Below the pieces are notes generated by a model that was given only the letters and a program-made list of their open reading frames with translations, searched no databases and was not told where the DNA came from. From the NCBI GenBank assembly GCA_029260765.1, contig JAJDCP010000030.1:1-51416 (forward strand): 51,416 nt of DNA, given 5' to 3'. Numbering within the stretch: position 1 is the first letter of the stretch; each line of letters opens with the position of its first letter. The position numbers and the translations under genes are program-made. Source of the DNA: Planctomycetota bacterium (GTDB lineage Bacteria; Planctomycetota; J058; JAJDCP01). Below, one piece after another: positions 7,774-17,100 of the stretch.

Positions 7774-9207
7774 CTAGCGAGGCACCAGCCCCTGAGCCAG
7801 CTTGAGCCGTGCCGCCAACGCATCCTTGCCGACAAACTCCAGGCTCTCCCACAGCGGCAACGACGTGCGGGAGCCGAACAGGGCCACCCGCAAGATCATG
7901 AAGACATCGCCGGCTTTCTCGCCCAGCGCCTCGCACTGCGCTTTGACCCAGACCTCGAAGTCGGCCGCGCTAGCGAGGCGCGCGCGCTTCAGTGCCTTGA
8001 CGAAATGCTTCAACACCTTGCGCACCAGGTCGGGGCTACCTTTCTTGGGCACCAGCAGGTCGCCCGGGTACGACAGACTGTGGCTCAGCAGGGCCGCGAC
8101 CTGTGGCAGGAAATCTCCGGCACGGGCCGTGCGCAACTGCAGATGCGGCAAAAGAGGCCGCGTATAGTCGAGCGCCGCCGTCAACTGGTCCGCCAGGTAG
8201 GCGCGAAAGTCCTCTTCGTTCAGATCGCGCACGTACTGCGCATTGGTGTCGTCGAGCTTGACCATGTCGAAAACAGGTCCGGTGGCTTTGACGTCTTCCA
8301 GCTCAAAAGCCTCGAGCATCTCTTCGGGCGTGAAACGTTCACGGTCGCCCGACAGCGACCAGCCCATCAAGCCGAGAAAGTTCAGCAGCGCCGCCGGCAG
8401 ATAGCCCGCAGCTCGGAACCATGTCAGAGACACGGGGTTCTTGCGCTTGCTGACCTTGCTCTTGTCTTTGTTCCGCAGCAACGGCAAATGGGCGAAAACA
8501 GGCTTGTCCCAGCCAAAGGCGTCGTAGAGCACCACATGTTTGGGAGTCGAATTGATCCACTCTTCCCCACGGATCACATGACTGATCTGCATCAGGTGGT
8601 CGTCGACGACGTTTGCCAGGTGGTAGGTCGGAAAACCATCCGCCTTCAAGAGAATCTGGTCGTCGATGCTCTGGTTCTCGAACACGATGTCTTTCTTGCG
8701 GATCAGATCGAAGAAACGGGTCTGGCCATCGGGCATCCGCAACCGCACCGTGTGCGGCTCTCCCGCCGCCTGCCGGCGCTCCACTTCTGCGGGAGGCAGG
8801 TGGACACAATGGCGGTCGTAACCCTGTACAGCCACCTTGTTCTTCTGCTGCTCCGCGCGCAGCGCATCGAGCCGCTCTTTGCTGCAGAAGCACGGGTAGG
8901 CGGCGCCCTTGGCGATCAGCATCGCTGCGTGCTCGCGGTAGATCTCCGTGCGCTCTGACTGCCGATAGGGCCCGTGGGGACCGCCCTTGTCCGGCCCCTC
9001 GTCCCATTCGAGACCCAGCCAACGCAGACTGGACAGAATCGCCTCCTCCGAGCTACTGGTCGAGCGCGCCTGGTCGGTGTCCTCGATGCGCAGCAGGAAC
9101 TGCCCGCCGTGCTTGTGGGCGAAGGTGCGGTTGAACAGGGCCACATAGGCCGTCCCGACATGGGGATCGCCGGTGGGACTGGGAGCGATACGGGTCCGGA
9201 CGCTCAT
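7774..9207 (-). CDS. gltX: glutamyl-tRNA synthetase
   Basis: 477 residues, the normal length for bacterial GluRS. It charges tRNA-Glu with glutamate in the cytoplasm. The class I signatures are visible: PSPTGDPHVGT (HIGH-like) at the N terminus, FLLRIEDTDQ, and VSKRKN as the KMSKS loop. The four-stem-contact and C-terminal anticodon-binding helical domains follow at normal length. The start ATG at 9207 has GAGGAAA about 8 bases upstream. It is 76 bp downstream of the archease gene on the same strand. Confidence is high for function; discrimination between GluRS1, GluRS2 and non-discriminating types is not possible here. Confidence 0.97.
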   Translation of the reverse strand: MSVRTRIAPSPTGDPHVGTAYVALFNRTFAHKHGGQFLLRIEDTDQARSTSSSEEAILSSLRWLGLEWDEGPDKGGPHGPYRQSERTEIYREHAAMLIAKGAAYPCFCSKERLDALRAEQQKNKVAVQGYDRHCVHLPPAEVERRQAAGEPHTVRLRMPDGQTRFFDLIRKKDIVFENQSIDDQILLKADGFPTYHLANVVDDHLMQISHVIRGEEWINSTPKHVVLYDAFGWDKPVFAHLPLLRNKDKSKVSKRKNPVSLTWFRAAGYLPAALLNFLGLMGWSLSGDRERFTPEEMLEAFELEDVKATGPVFDMVKLDDTNAQYVRDLNEEDFRAYLADQLTAALDYTRPLLPHLQLRTARAGDFLPQVAALLSHSLSYPGDLLVPKKGSPDLVRKVLKHFVKALKRARLASAADFEVWVKAQCEALGEKAGDVFMILRVALFGSRTSLPLWESLEFVGKDALAARLKLAQGLVPR

Positions 9208-9283
9208 TCTGGTTTCCTCGTTGGAGTTTTTTTGGGGGTAGCATACCAGCCAGCCGGCGAGGGCGCGAGATCGGGGATCTGGC

Positions 9284-9709
9284 TCAGACGTCGAAGATCA
9301 CCTGGGCCCGCCAGCCATCTTCGTCTCTTTCGAGCTGAAGCTCGTGGAAGGTGACCGCCTTGATCTCGGTATGGACGCAGTGCCGCCCGGCCTCGAAGCT
9401 CTCGCCCAGAGCCTGGCCCGACAGGCGACAGGCCTCGGCATCGACGCTGTCCACTTCCGCCCGGGCATAGAGCTCATCATGCTGCTCATGGAGGAAGTTC
9501 AGCTCGGAGAGCCACTCCACCAGGAGGCCCTCGAGATCGTCAGCCTCGAGCCTGATGTCACGCCCACGACTCTCGCGCACGGCGGCTGGATCGGTCACGA
9601 AATGGAACATGCCGAGAGCGGCGTTCTGGAAGAGCTCTGCGAGATCGGTTCCCCAAGCTTGCAGTGCGAGGTCGGCGGTGTGCTCGAGCGGCTCGAAAGC
9701 CGGTCTCAA
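9284..9709 (-). CDS. archease (RtcB-ligase-activating protein family)
   Basis: 141 residues from a TTG start at 9709. The family pattern is clear: FEPLEHTADLAL near the N terminus, a helix with DLAELFQNAA, then EADDLEGLLVEWLSELNFL, HTEIKAVTFHEL, and the terminal AQVIFDV whose Asp binds metal in archeases. Archease promotes guanylylation and turnover of the RNA ligase RtcB; no rtcB is in this window. The start choice rests on the TTGA overlap with the stop of the ChaN-like gene and a GGGAG about 6 bases upstream. The longer open frame (from 9793) would overlap the upstream gene by 88 bp and adds only low-complexity residues. Confidence 0.92.
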   Translation of the reverse strand: MRPAFEPLEHTADLALQAWGTDLAELFQNAALGMFHFVTDPAAVRESRGRDIRLEADDLEGLLVEWLSELNFLHEQHDELYARAEVDSVDAEACRLSGQALGESFEAGRHCVHTEIKAVTFHELQLERDEDGWRAQVIFDV

Positions 9710-10797
9710 CGGTAGCTCCCGGTCGCCTGCAGCAACCGCCGTCGCCCCGCCCGCAGCACCTCGAGGTTGCGAGGCACGCCCACTCCCGCCCACGCTGCCG
9801 GAGCCCTGCCCTCGATGCGCACGAGCACATCATCTTCCAGCAAACCCAACGCCGTGAGGTTCCCCGGGTGTTCGACGAACCACAGCTCGCCCTGCTCCCG
9901 CACGACGAGCCCTTGTGGTGCCTGTTGATCGGCCAGCTCAAAGGGGCGGGTGTGCACGAGCACGTCTGCCTCGCTGGTGTCGGGCAGATCCTCTGGATTG
10001 TCGAGGGCCTGGGGAAGGACCACCGTGACCGGCTCTCCCAGACGCCGTTCGATCCGCAGGGGAATGCCATGGCGCCCGCCGATATGGCCGCTGCCTGCCA
10101 GCACGACCAGGCGTGTACCCGGCGTCGTGCGGCAGAAGCGCGCCGCCGATTCGGCCATGTACTCGTCCCACAGCGTCATCGCCTGGTACATGCGCTCGAA
10201 GCCTTCGCCCCCGTGGGCGCCATGAGCGCCCCCCAGGTTGCGTTCGAAGAGCTCGCGATGGCCGGGTACTGCCAGGTCGATCACAGGAAGCTTGAGGCGC
10301 TCTGCCAGCGACAGGCCTTCGATTCCCTGACGTCCCACCTGACGCACCAGCTCGCGCGGCGCGTTCAAGCCGAAGATCGCCAGGCCGTGCTGCTTCGCAT
10401 ACCGGAACAGGGGCGCATAGAGCTCCCAGGGGTACCCCCAGGTGTTCGACCAGTCCACCGCCTGCAGGAAGGCGGCTTCGTCGAGCTCTCCAGCCAGGTA
10501 GCGGTCGACATGGGGCTGTTGCTCACGCCACAACATCTCGAGACCGATCCCGACGGGCCCCTCACTGTGCAGAGCCTTGACCACCTCAAGCTGGACCCGG
10601 TGGTGGGCCGCATCGGGATGGCTCTCGCCGACGCAGACCACTCGGGCCTGCGCCAACCGGGACGGAAGCGCGGTGAAGCTCAGGCGACCGCCCGTGTGCA
10701 GATCTTGCCAGACACCACTCAGTCCCGGATCCTGCTGGGCAGCCACGGGCGTGCACAACAGGAGTCCCAGCAGGCCGACGATTGTCCGCATCTTCAT
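9706..10797 (-). CDS. exported ChaN-like (DUF399, Tiki/EreA superfamily) protein with C-terminal PDZ-like region
   Basis: 363 residues. Residues 1-20 form a signal peptide (MKMRTIVGLLGLLL...VAAQ), with no lipobox. Residues about 35-255 carry the ChaN pattern: a VVCVGESHPDAAHH motif with the characteristic Glu and His, a GLEML segment and a VVLAGSGHIGGRHGIP motif near the end of the domain. ChaN relatives bind haem at the outer membrane, and the wider superfamily includes metalloproteases, so the activity is not settled. The last 75 residues look PDZ-like (GNLTALGLLEDDVLVRIEGR). It is first in a minus-strand group with archease and gltX and is divergent from the RND adaptor gene, with a 135-bp gap between the two. 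Confidence 0.8.
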   Translation of the reverse strand: MKMRTIVGLLGLLLCTPVAAQQDPGLSGVWQDLHTGGRLSFTALPSRLAQARVVCVGESHPDAAHHRVQLEVVKALHSEGPVGIGLEMLWREQQPHVDRYLAGELDEAAFLQAVDWSNTWGYPWELYAPLFRYAKQHGLAIFGLNAPRELVRQVGRQGIEGLSLAERLKLPVIDLAVPGHRELFERNLGGAHGAHGGEGFERMYQAMTLWDEYMAESAARFCRTTPGTRLVVLAGSGHIGGRHGIPLRIERRLGEPVTVVLPQALDNPEDLPDTSEADVLVHTRPFELADQQAPQGLVVREQGELWFVEHPGNLTALGLLEDDVLVRIEGRAPAAWAGVGVPRNLEVLRAGRRRLLQATGSYR

Positions 10798-10932
10798 CTC
10801 CCTGATCCCCGGGGCTCCGCCCCTTTCGTGCCGCAGGCTACCACGACGCTCGGGTCGATTCCAGACTCAGCGGCGCATGCGGCGCATCTTGACGGCTACG
10901 GGCCCTTTGTTAAGGTGTGAGGTCTGCCTCCC

Positions 10933-12237
10933 GTGAGGATTGCCGTGAGCACAACCCCCAGACCTGGTCTTGCCCTGCCCGTCCGCCTCGGCTGCGGGCT
11001 GCTGATGCTGATCCTTGCCGGGCTGGGGGCATTCGCACTCACACGTCTGAAGAAAGAGGCTCCCCGCGACGAGCAGCCGATCCCCATCGAACAGGTCGAG
11101 GTGCTCGTGTTGGAACGGAGCGACCTCAGCTCGCCGCTGGTCTCTTATGGGTTGGTGCTTGCAGGCCGCCGCATCGAGCTCGCTGCCGAGGTCGCGGGCA
11201 GGGCGGACAGTGTGCACGCCGGCCTCAAGCGCGGTCTCTGGATCGAGCAGGGAGAGCTGATCGCCGCGATTGATAGCCGCCGGCAGCGCATCGAGCTCGA
11301 GCGCTTGCGCGCCCAACTTGACCGCGCCTCCGCGTTGCTCGCACGCTCTCGCCTCGAGCGCTACCAACTTGGCGACGGCATCCGCATCGCCGAAAAGCTG
11401 TACCTGCTCGAACGCGATCAGCTCGCGCGCGCCGAGACGCTGTTCGCCACGGGCAAGACCTCCGACAACGAGGTCAAACGCCTGCAGAAGACCAGCCTCC
11501 AGAGCGAGGACAGCCTGCGCCGCCTGCGCGATAGCCAGGCACTGATCGGGCCGCAATTGGCCCAGCTGAAAGCAGACAGCGCGGCCCTGGGGGCACAGCT
11601 CGCCGACGCGCGCATCCAGCTCGAACAATGCGAAATCCGGGCGCCTGTCAGCGGCGTGATCCGCGAGGTGGCCCTCGAGCAGTTCCAACAGCTCGCCGCG
11701 GGGCGCATGCTGCTCGCGATCGATGATGTCGAGACTCTGGAGCTCGAGGTTCCTCTGACCTTGGCGGACGCCTCGCTCTTCAACCTGCCAGCCCATGATG
11801 GAAGCGTGGTCGAACCCGCGGAAGCCACCGTGCTGCTCGACCTTGGCGACGGCCGCGAAGAGGCCTGGCGGGGCCGGCTCGTGCGCCTGCAACCCATCGA
11901 TCCCGAGACCCAGACGCGCAAAGCGGTGATCCATGTCGCAGAACGTCTCGGTCAGCGGGAACAGATGCTGCTCGAACCCGGCATGTTCTGCCGCATCGAG
12001 CTCAGCTCTCCGCCGCAACGTAATGTGCTGGCAGTGCCCCGGCATCTGCTGCGCTCCGACGGCCGCCTGCCGCTGGTCGTCGACGGACGCCTCGAGCTGC
12101 GGCCCGTCAAGCTTGGCCGCAGCTTCGGTGATTGGAGCGTGATCGTCGAAGGAGTCGAAGCCGGCGTGCAGGTGCTGCGCAGCCGCCTGCCGATCATGGT
12201 GCCGGGCATGCCCCTCGAAGTCGTGGCGCAGCCATGA
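10933..12237 (+). CDS. RND efflux periplasmic adaptor (membrane fusion protein)
   Basis: 434 residues. An N-terminal membrane anchor (about residues 17-36) is followed by a lipoyl/barrel-sandwich half (ELAAEVAGRADSV...GLWIEQGELIAAID), a long coiled-coil hairpin (about 110-220), the returning lipoyl half (IRAPVSGVIREV) and beta-barrel and membrane-proximal domains. It should bridge the RND pump to an outer-membrane channel; no TolC-like gene is in the window. The start is GTG at 10933; a second GTG at 10945 has the better-spaced GAGG and may be the true start. Its last codons overlap the pump gene by ATGA. Confidence 0.9.
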   Translation: MRIAVSTTPRPGLALPVRLGCGLLMLILAGLGAFALTRLKKEAPRDEQPIPIEQVEVLVLERSDLSSPLVSYGLVLAGRRIELAAEVAGRADSVHAGLKRGLWIEQGELIAAIDSRRQRIELERLRAQLDRASALLARSRLERYQLGDGIRIAEKLYLLERDQLARAETLFATGKTSDNEVKRLQKTSLQSEDSLRRLRDSQALIGPQLAQLKADSAALGAQLADARIQLEQCEIRAPVSGVIREVALEQFQQLAAGRMLLAIDDVETLELEVPLTLADASLFNLPAHDGSVVEPAEATVLLDLGDGREEAWRGRLVRLQPIDPETQTRKAVIHVAERLGQREQMLLEPGMFCRIELSSPPQRNVLAVPRHLLRSDGRLPLVVDGRLELRPVKLGRSFGDWSVIVEGVEAGVQVLRSRLPIMVPGMPLEVVAQP

Positions 12238-15200
12238 AGCGCCTCGTCGCCGCCGCCACCCGACGTCCGGTGTTCGCCAACCTGCTGATGGTCCTGCTGC
12301 TGGCTGGGGGAGGACTCAGTCTGGCCACCATGAACCGGGAGCGCTTCCCGGAGTTCTCGTTCGACGAGGTCACCGTCCGGGTCCCCTACCCCGACGCCAC
12401 CCCCGAAGATGTCGAGGCCGGACTGGCCCTGCCTGTCGAAGAGGCCCTGCGCGGCATCGACGGCGTCCGCAAGATCCTTGCGACCTGCAACGAGGGCAGC
12501 CTGAACCTCAGCGTTGAAGTCGATCCGGGCGGGCGCGACAAACGGGATGTGTTGCAGGACATCAAAGATGCTGTCGACCGCATCGACACCTTCCCCGAGA
12601 AGAGTGAAGATCCGACCATCCAGCTGGTGCTGCGCCGCGATCCGGCCATCAAGCTCGCTCTGTTCGGTCCCCTCGACCTCCCCTCGCTCAAGGCTGCCAC
12701 CAGGCAGCTCGAAGAGGCGTTGCTGGAACTTGAAGAGGTTGAAGATCTGACGATCGACGGGCTGCCCGAGGATGAGATCTCCATCGAGGTGCGGGTCGAA
12801 GACCGCCTGCGTTATGGGCTCAGTCTCGACGACGTGGCCGCAGCGATACGTCGCAGCAGCCTCGACCTGCCCGCCGGCGCGCTGAAGACCGCATCTGAAG
12901 AGCTGGTCATCCGCACACAGGGCCTGCGGTACTCCGAGCAGGAGTATTCGGCGCTCGAGATCGTGCGGCGGAGCGACGGCACGAAAGTGCTGCTGAGCGA
13001 TATCGCGGAAGTCCGCGACGGCTACACCGACCGAGATCTGCTCAGCCGCTTTGACGGCCAGCCCGCTGTCGTCATGACGGTGATGAAGGGCAAGGCCCAG
13101 GACATGATCGGGGTGGTCGAGGCGGTGCAGGACTTCGCCAAGGCCTGGCAGGCGAGGCTGCCCGAGGGGTTGCAGCTGGCCCTCTGGCAGGACAGCTCGC
13201 GGGTGGTGCGCAGCCGCCTGGGATTGCTCGCCAACAATGGCCTGCTGGGACTGGTGTTGGTGTTTGGCTGCCTGTTCCTGTTCCTCAACCTGCGGCTCTC
13301 GCTCTGGGTGGCCGCCGGCATTCCGGTGGCATTCATGGGTGCGTTGTGGTTCCTCGGCGCCACCGGCAACACTCTGAACATGATCACCAGCTTTGGGTTC
13401 ATCATGGCGCTGGGCATCGTCGTCGACGACGCCATCGTGGTGGCCGAAAATGTCCACCGCCACATCGAGGCCGGCGTCGGCGGGCGTGTGCGGGCAGCCG
13501 TGCGCGGCACCTCCGAGGTGGTGATGCCGGTCGTGGCTTCGACGGCCACCACGGTCGCTGCCTTTTTCCCGCTGTTCTTCGTCGAGGGCCGGCTGGGTAA
13601 GTTCATGCGCATCCTGCCCGTGGCTGTGATCATGTGCCTGCTCGCCTCCTTGATCGAATGCCTGCTCATCCTTCCCGCCCACCTGGCACACTCGAAGCCG
13701 AGCCGCCGCAGCGGCTGGCGCAGGCGCTTGAGGACCTGGCTCAATGACCGTATCGACGGGCTCTCCCGCAGGCTCTATGCACCGCTGGCGCGCTATTTTC
13801 TGCGCCACCGTGTGCTGTTTCTCATCGGCGTGTTGTGCGTCCTGATCCTGACTGGAGGCATGATCGCCGGAGGGCAACCGGCCTTCGTCTTCTTCCCACA
13901 GATCGATGGCGAGTCGATGACCAGCAGCATCGATCTGCCGCGCGGCACGCCCTTCGCAACCACAGTCGCGCTCGCAGAGCGTCTGGAGGCCGCGGCGCTG
14001 GAGCTGCAGGCCGAGGTGGGCCCGGGCAAGGACGGCTTGCCGCTGCTTCTCCATATCCATACTTCTTTGGGATCAGGGGGAGCCCACACCGGCAAGCTCA
14101 CCATCGAGCTCACGCCTTCTGAGCAACGGGACCAGCCCAGCGTCGCGCTGCTCAAGCGCTGGCGCGAGAAATGCGGCGCTCTGGCGAGCTCGGCGAGCAT
14201 CAACTTCGCTAGCGGCCAGCGCCACGGTGGCGCGCCCATCGAAGTGCAACTGAGCAGTCGGAACAGCCAGCTGATCGAGAACGCATCCCAACAGATTCAG
14301 GAACATCTGCGGGGCTACGACGGTGTGTACAGCGTCGAAGACAACCTCGTGCCCGGCAAGCCGGAGCTGCGGCTCGTGCTCAAGCCTCTGGGCGAGGCCC
14401 TGGGGTTACGGCTGCGCGATCTGGCCAGCCAGATGTACCAGGGGCTGAGCGGCGAGAAGGCGCTGACCGTCGTGCGTGGCCGCGAAGATGTCGACGTACG
14501 GGTGCGCTACGCAGAGTCTGAACGCCGCAGCCGCGCGCTGCTTGAAGAGATCGATATCCGCACGACCGACGGCCGTGAGCTGCCCTTGACGCAGGTTGCC
14601 GAGCTGGTGCCCGGGCGGGGCTTTGGTTCGATCCAACGCCGGGATGGCCAGCGCATCGTGACGGTGCGGGCCGAGGTCGACGAACGGGTCGGGAATGCTG
14701 CCGACATCCTGGCAACCGCCACGCGGGATTGCTTCGAGCCACTGGTGCTCGCGAGCCCGGGCCTGCGTTACAGCCTCGAAGGCGCGCAGGAAGATCGGCG
14801 CGAGTCGTTGTCGAGTCTGGCCCGCGGCTTCGTGCTCTCGCTGCTCGCGATCTACGGCATTCTGGCGATCTTGTTCCGCTCGTACATTCAGCCGCTGATC
14901 GTGATGGCGGTGATCCCGATCGGGTTTGTCGGGGCCGTGTTGGGGCATGTCGTGATGGGCTTTCCGATCACCCTGCTCAGCATCTTCGGGCTGGTGGGGC
15001 TCTCCGGCATCGTCGTCAATGACAGTCTGGTGCTCATCGACTTCATCAACCAGGCCCGCGCCCGCGGCGTACCGGTGATGCGGGCGGCGTATGAGTCCGG
15101 TCTGTTGCGTTTCCGTCCGATCGTGCTGACGACCGTGACCACGGTCGCAGGTCTGCTGCCCCTGATCCTGGAACCCAGCCTGCAGGCACAGTTCCTGATT

Positions 15201-15371
15201 CCAATGGCCATCTCGATCTCCGCAGGAGTGATGTTCGCGACCCTGGTGACGCTGTTCTTCGTCCCTTGCGCCTACCTGTTGATCCACGACTGCCAAGAGC
15301 TCTTCGCGGGCAGGTTGCCCCAAGACCCGCAGGTCGTGGCTCTCGAGGCAACCAGCGAGGCAGCTGGGTGA
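12234..15371 (+). CDS. RND-family efflux transporter (AcrB/HAE type), inner-membrane pump
   Basis: 1045 residues, the standard length. It begins with TM1 (ATRRPVFANLLMVLLLAGGG) and has two large periplasmic loops and two clusters of six helices. The TM4 proton-relay segment GIVVDDAIVVAENVH, with its paired Asp residues, sits near residue 395. The second half has GLSGIVVNDSLVLIDF and the closing TTVAGLLPLI. The substrate cannot be deduced; sequence features fit the hydrophobe/amphiphile group more than the heavy-metal group. ATG 12234 overlaps the adaptor stop and its own stop overlaps the next gene (GTGA), making a tightly coupled three-gene unit. The open frame extends upstream to 12132 but that part has no similarity. 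Confidence 0.95.
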   Translation: MKRLVAAATRRPVFANLLMVLLLAGGGLSLATMNRERFPEFSFDEVTVRVPYPDATPEDVEAGLALPVEEALRGIDGVRKILATCNEGSLNLSVEVDPGGRDKRDVLQDIKDAVDRIDTFPEKSEDPTIQLVLRRDPAIKLALFGPLDLPSLKAATRQLEEALLELEEVEDLTIDGLPEDEISIEVRVEDRLRYGLSLDDVAAAIRRSSLDLPAGALKTASEELVIRTQGLRYSEQEYSALEIVRRSDGTKVLLSDIAEVRDGYTDRDLLSRFDGQPAVVMTVMKGKAQDMIGVVEAVQDFAKAWQARLPEGLQLALWQDSSRVVRSRLGLLANNGLLGLVLVFGCLFLFLNLRLSLWVAAGIPVAFMGALWFLGATGNTLNMITSFGFIMALGIVVDDAIVVAENVHRHIEAGVGGRVRAAVRGTSEVVMPVVASTATTVAAFFPLFFVEGRLGKFMRILPVAVIMCLLASLIECLLILPAHLAHSKPSRRSGWRRRLRTWLNDRIDGLSRRLYAPLARYFLRHRVLFLIGVLCVLILTGGMIAGGQPAFVFFPQIDGESMTSSIDLPRGTPFATTVALAERLEAAALELQAEVGPGKDGLPLLLHIHTSLGSGGAHTGKLTIELTPSEQRDQPSVALLKRWREKCGALASSASINFASGQRHGGAPIEVQLSSRNSQLIENASQQIQEHLRGYDGVYSVEDNLVPGKPELRLVLKPLGEALGLRLRDLASQMYQGLSGEKALTVVRGREDVDVRVRYAESERRSRALLEEIDIRTTDGRELPLTQVAELVPGRGFGSIQRRDGQRIVTVRAEVDERVGNAADILATATRDCFEPLVLASPGLRYSLEGAQEDRRESLSSLARGFVLSLLAIYGILAILFRSYIQPLIVMAVIPIGFVGAVLGHVVMGFPITLLSIFGLVGLSGIVVNDSLVLIDFINQARARGVPVMRAAYESGLLRFRPIVLTTVTTVAGLLPLILEPSLQAQFLIPMAISISAGVMFATLVTLFFVPCAYLLIHDCQELFAGRLPQDPQVVALEATSEAAG

Positions 15372-16294
15372 CCGACCAGACCCCAAACCTCGCGCCGACG
15401 GCGCCTCCAACGACACCCGCCGGTTGGTTGAGTGGCCTGCTGTTGCTGACACGGCCCAAGCAATGGACCAAGAACCTGTTGGTCTTTGCCGGCATCATCT
15501 TCACGCGCAAGTTGTTCGACCTGCACCTGTTCGGCCGTGCGAGCCTCGCCTTTGCGGCCTTCTGCGCATGCGCTGGCATGGTCTACACGCTCAACGACCT
15601 GCAGGACATCGAACGCGACCGCCTGCACCCGGACAAGCGCCGCCGGCCCCTGGCGAGTGGCCGCGTGGGCGTGGCTCGGGCGCGGTTGTGCGCCGCGTTG
15701 CTCGCCTGCATCGGCGCGGCGTTGGCAGCCCTGCTCGGCTGGGAGTTCGCCCTCTGGCTCGGCTGCTATGTGCTGCTCAACCTCGCCTACACCTATGCCC
15801 TCAAGAATGTGGTCATCCTCGACATCCTCGCCATCGCCAGCGGTTTCTTGCTGCGCGCCCTGGCCGGCATCGCGGTGGTACGTGCGGTCGAAAAGGAAGT
15901 AGAGATCACGCCCTGGTTTCTGGGTTGCAGTTTCTTCCTGGCGCTGTTGCTGGTGATCGGAAAGCGCCGCCACGAGACGGTCTCGCTCGGAGACGAGCGC
16001 GCCGCCCACCGGCCCGTGCTCGAACACTACTCGCCGCTGCTGCTCGATCAGCTGCTGGCGATCTCGACGACCTTGACCATCGGCAGCTACTCGCTGTGGA
16101 CTGCCCTGGGCCGCTTCGCCGACCGCCAGGCCGTGTTGACAGTACCCTTCGTGGTCTATGGTGTGTTCCGCTACCTCTATCTGGTCTACCAGCGTCAGGC
16201 CGGGGGGGCGCCTGAACGGCTGTTGGGGGACGGGGCGCTGTTGCTGAATGTGCTGCTGTGGTTCGTGACGGTGGTGGTGTTGTTGAACCTGTGA
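15368..16294 (+). CDS. UbiA-family prenyltransferase, likely decaprenyl-phosphate phosphoribosyltransferase
   Basis: 308 residues, highly hydrophobic with about eight or nine predicted helices. The first Asp-rich motif NDLQDIERDRLHPDKRRRP (from residue 76) binds Mg-diphosphate, and the N-terminal RPKQWTKNLLVFAG is characteristic of the subgroup that transfers phosphoribose to decaprenyl phosphate (DPPR synthase, Rv3806c-like). It would therefore start the decaprenyl-phospho-arabinose pathway whose DprE1-like and DprE2-like enzymes are encoded at 19428-21472. Start GTG 15368 overlaps the RND pump stop, so it is translated with the efflux genes. Family assignment is firm; the exact substrate is inferred from motif and context. 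Confidence 0.88.
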   Translation: MTDQTPNLAPTAPPTTPAGWLSGLLLLTRPKQWTKNLLVFAGIIFTRKLFDLHLFGRASLAFAAFCACAGMVYTLNDLQDIERDRLHPDKRRRPLASGRVGVARARLCAALLACIGAALAALLGWEFALWLGCYVLLNLAYTYALKNVVILDILAIASGFLLRALAGIAVVRAVEKEVEITPWFLGCSFFLALLLVIGKRRHETVSLGDERAAHRPVLEHYSPLLLDQLLAISTTLTIGSYSLWTALGRFADRQAVLTVPFVVYGVFRYLYLVYQRQAGGAPERLLGDGALLLNVLLWFVTVVVLLNL

Positions 16295-16295
16295 G

Positions 16296-16479
16296 CAGAA
16301 CGCAGAGCCGGCGCCTCCCGTCACAGTCTTCAAGGTGCGCCTGGCGTGGACCTTCGACCAGGAGCGCTTCGACGCCGAACTGGCACGGGAGAGCACCTTC
16401 ATCCTGGCGACGCTGCCGAGCAACGCGTGCACGGACGCGGAGCTGCTGGAGGCATCCAAAGGACCAGCAGGGCATCTAG
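16296..16479 (+). pseudogene. fragment of an IS1634-type transposase, C-terminal region
   Basis: The frame from about 16326 reads FKVRLAWTFDQERFDAELARE...FILATLPSN, which parallels VALSWTRDEERFAEILRRE...FILCTLPGT in the transposase piece at 49075-49968. At about 16456 the similarity moves to another frame (KDQQGI, then TAG), so a frameshift has occurred. Nothing of the rest of the protein follows. Begins directly after the UbiA-family gene stop. Confidence 0.65.
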
Positions 16480-16872
16480 TGCTCCGTCGGGTTCAGCTCA
16501 TGTAGGTGGGGCCTGGCACCCTTGGGTCGGCAAGGGTTCGAGATACCACGGAGGCGCCAGCGCAGCGCGTGGAGCGCTGAGGACCGCAGAGAAGCGCCTG
16601 GCGGCTGACTGGCTCACCAGGGGTCATCGGCGCGGCGATCGCTGTCCAACGGGGCCTCGGCAGCGGACCACTGGAGGCGGCCCGTGAGACCTGTCGGCTT
16701 GCCATTCCCCTGTCGGTCGGCTCCTGAAATCCAAGGGCGTCACGCTGAGACAAGGACGCCAAGCGTGAGTTGGCCAGATGTGCGTGAGAGTCGGCATGAA
16801 CAGAGGGTCCAGCTGCATAAAGTGTCGGCTCGTTGATGTCGAAAAGTAGGGGCGGGGTTCATACCTCGCGGT

Positions 16873-16910
16873 CTCGGACGCTTCGCTTTCGCAGACTCGG
16901 ACGCTTCGCT
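16873..16910. repeat. 15-bp direct repeat, two copies
   Basis: CTCGGACGCTTCGCT occurs at 16873-16887 and again at 16896-16910, a 23-bp period. It is within non-coding DNA between transposase fragments. Confidence 0.7.
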
Positions 16911-17046
16911 CGCCCGTCCGCTCGAAATGTCGCAAACCCCTACCGTGCAAGGAATAGCACCTATGCGCTGGACGCGCACACAGGGAACCATGTGATTCCT
17001 GGCGCCACGTACCGTCCAACTCGCGCCAAGGGCGTCCACAGGTACC

Positions 17047-17100
17047 CCTCTGCGGTCCTCTGCGCCTCTGCGGTTTCCCACGGCTCTCACGGTCCTCGAA
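17047..17100. repeat. CTCTGCGnn-type iterated tract
   Basis: CTCTGCGGT, CTCTGCGCC and CTCTGCGGT follow each other at 17047-17076, and the related words CACGGCTCTCACGGTCCTC continue to about 17099. A comparable tract built on CTCCGTGGCTC lies at 41868-41918. I recall similar ‘CTCTGCGTCCTCTGCG’ tracts from intergenic DNA of several environmental phyla, but their role is unknown to me. Confidence 0.55.

Noticed and set aside
11952..14060. 702-codon minus-strand frame opposite the RND genes
   Set aside because: It is a GC-rich shadow, His/Gln/Glu-rich, of a clearly coding plus strand.
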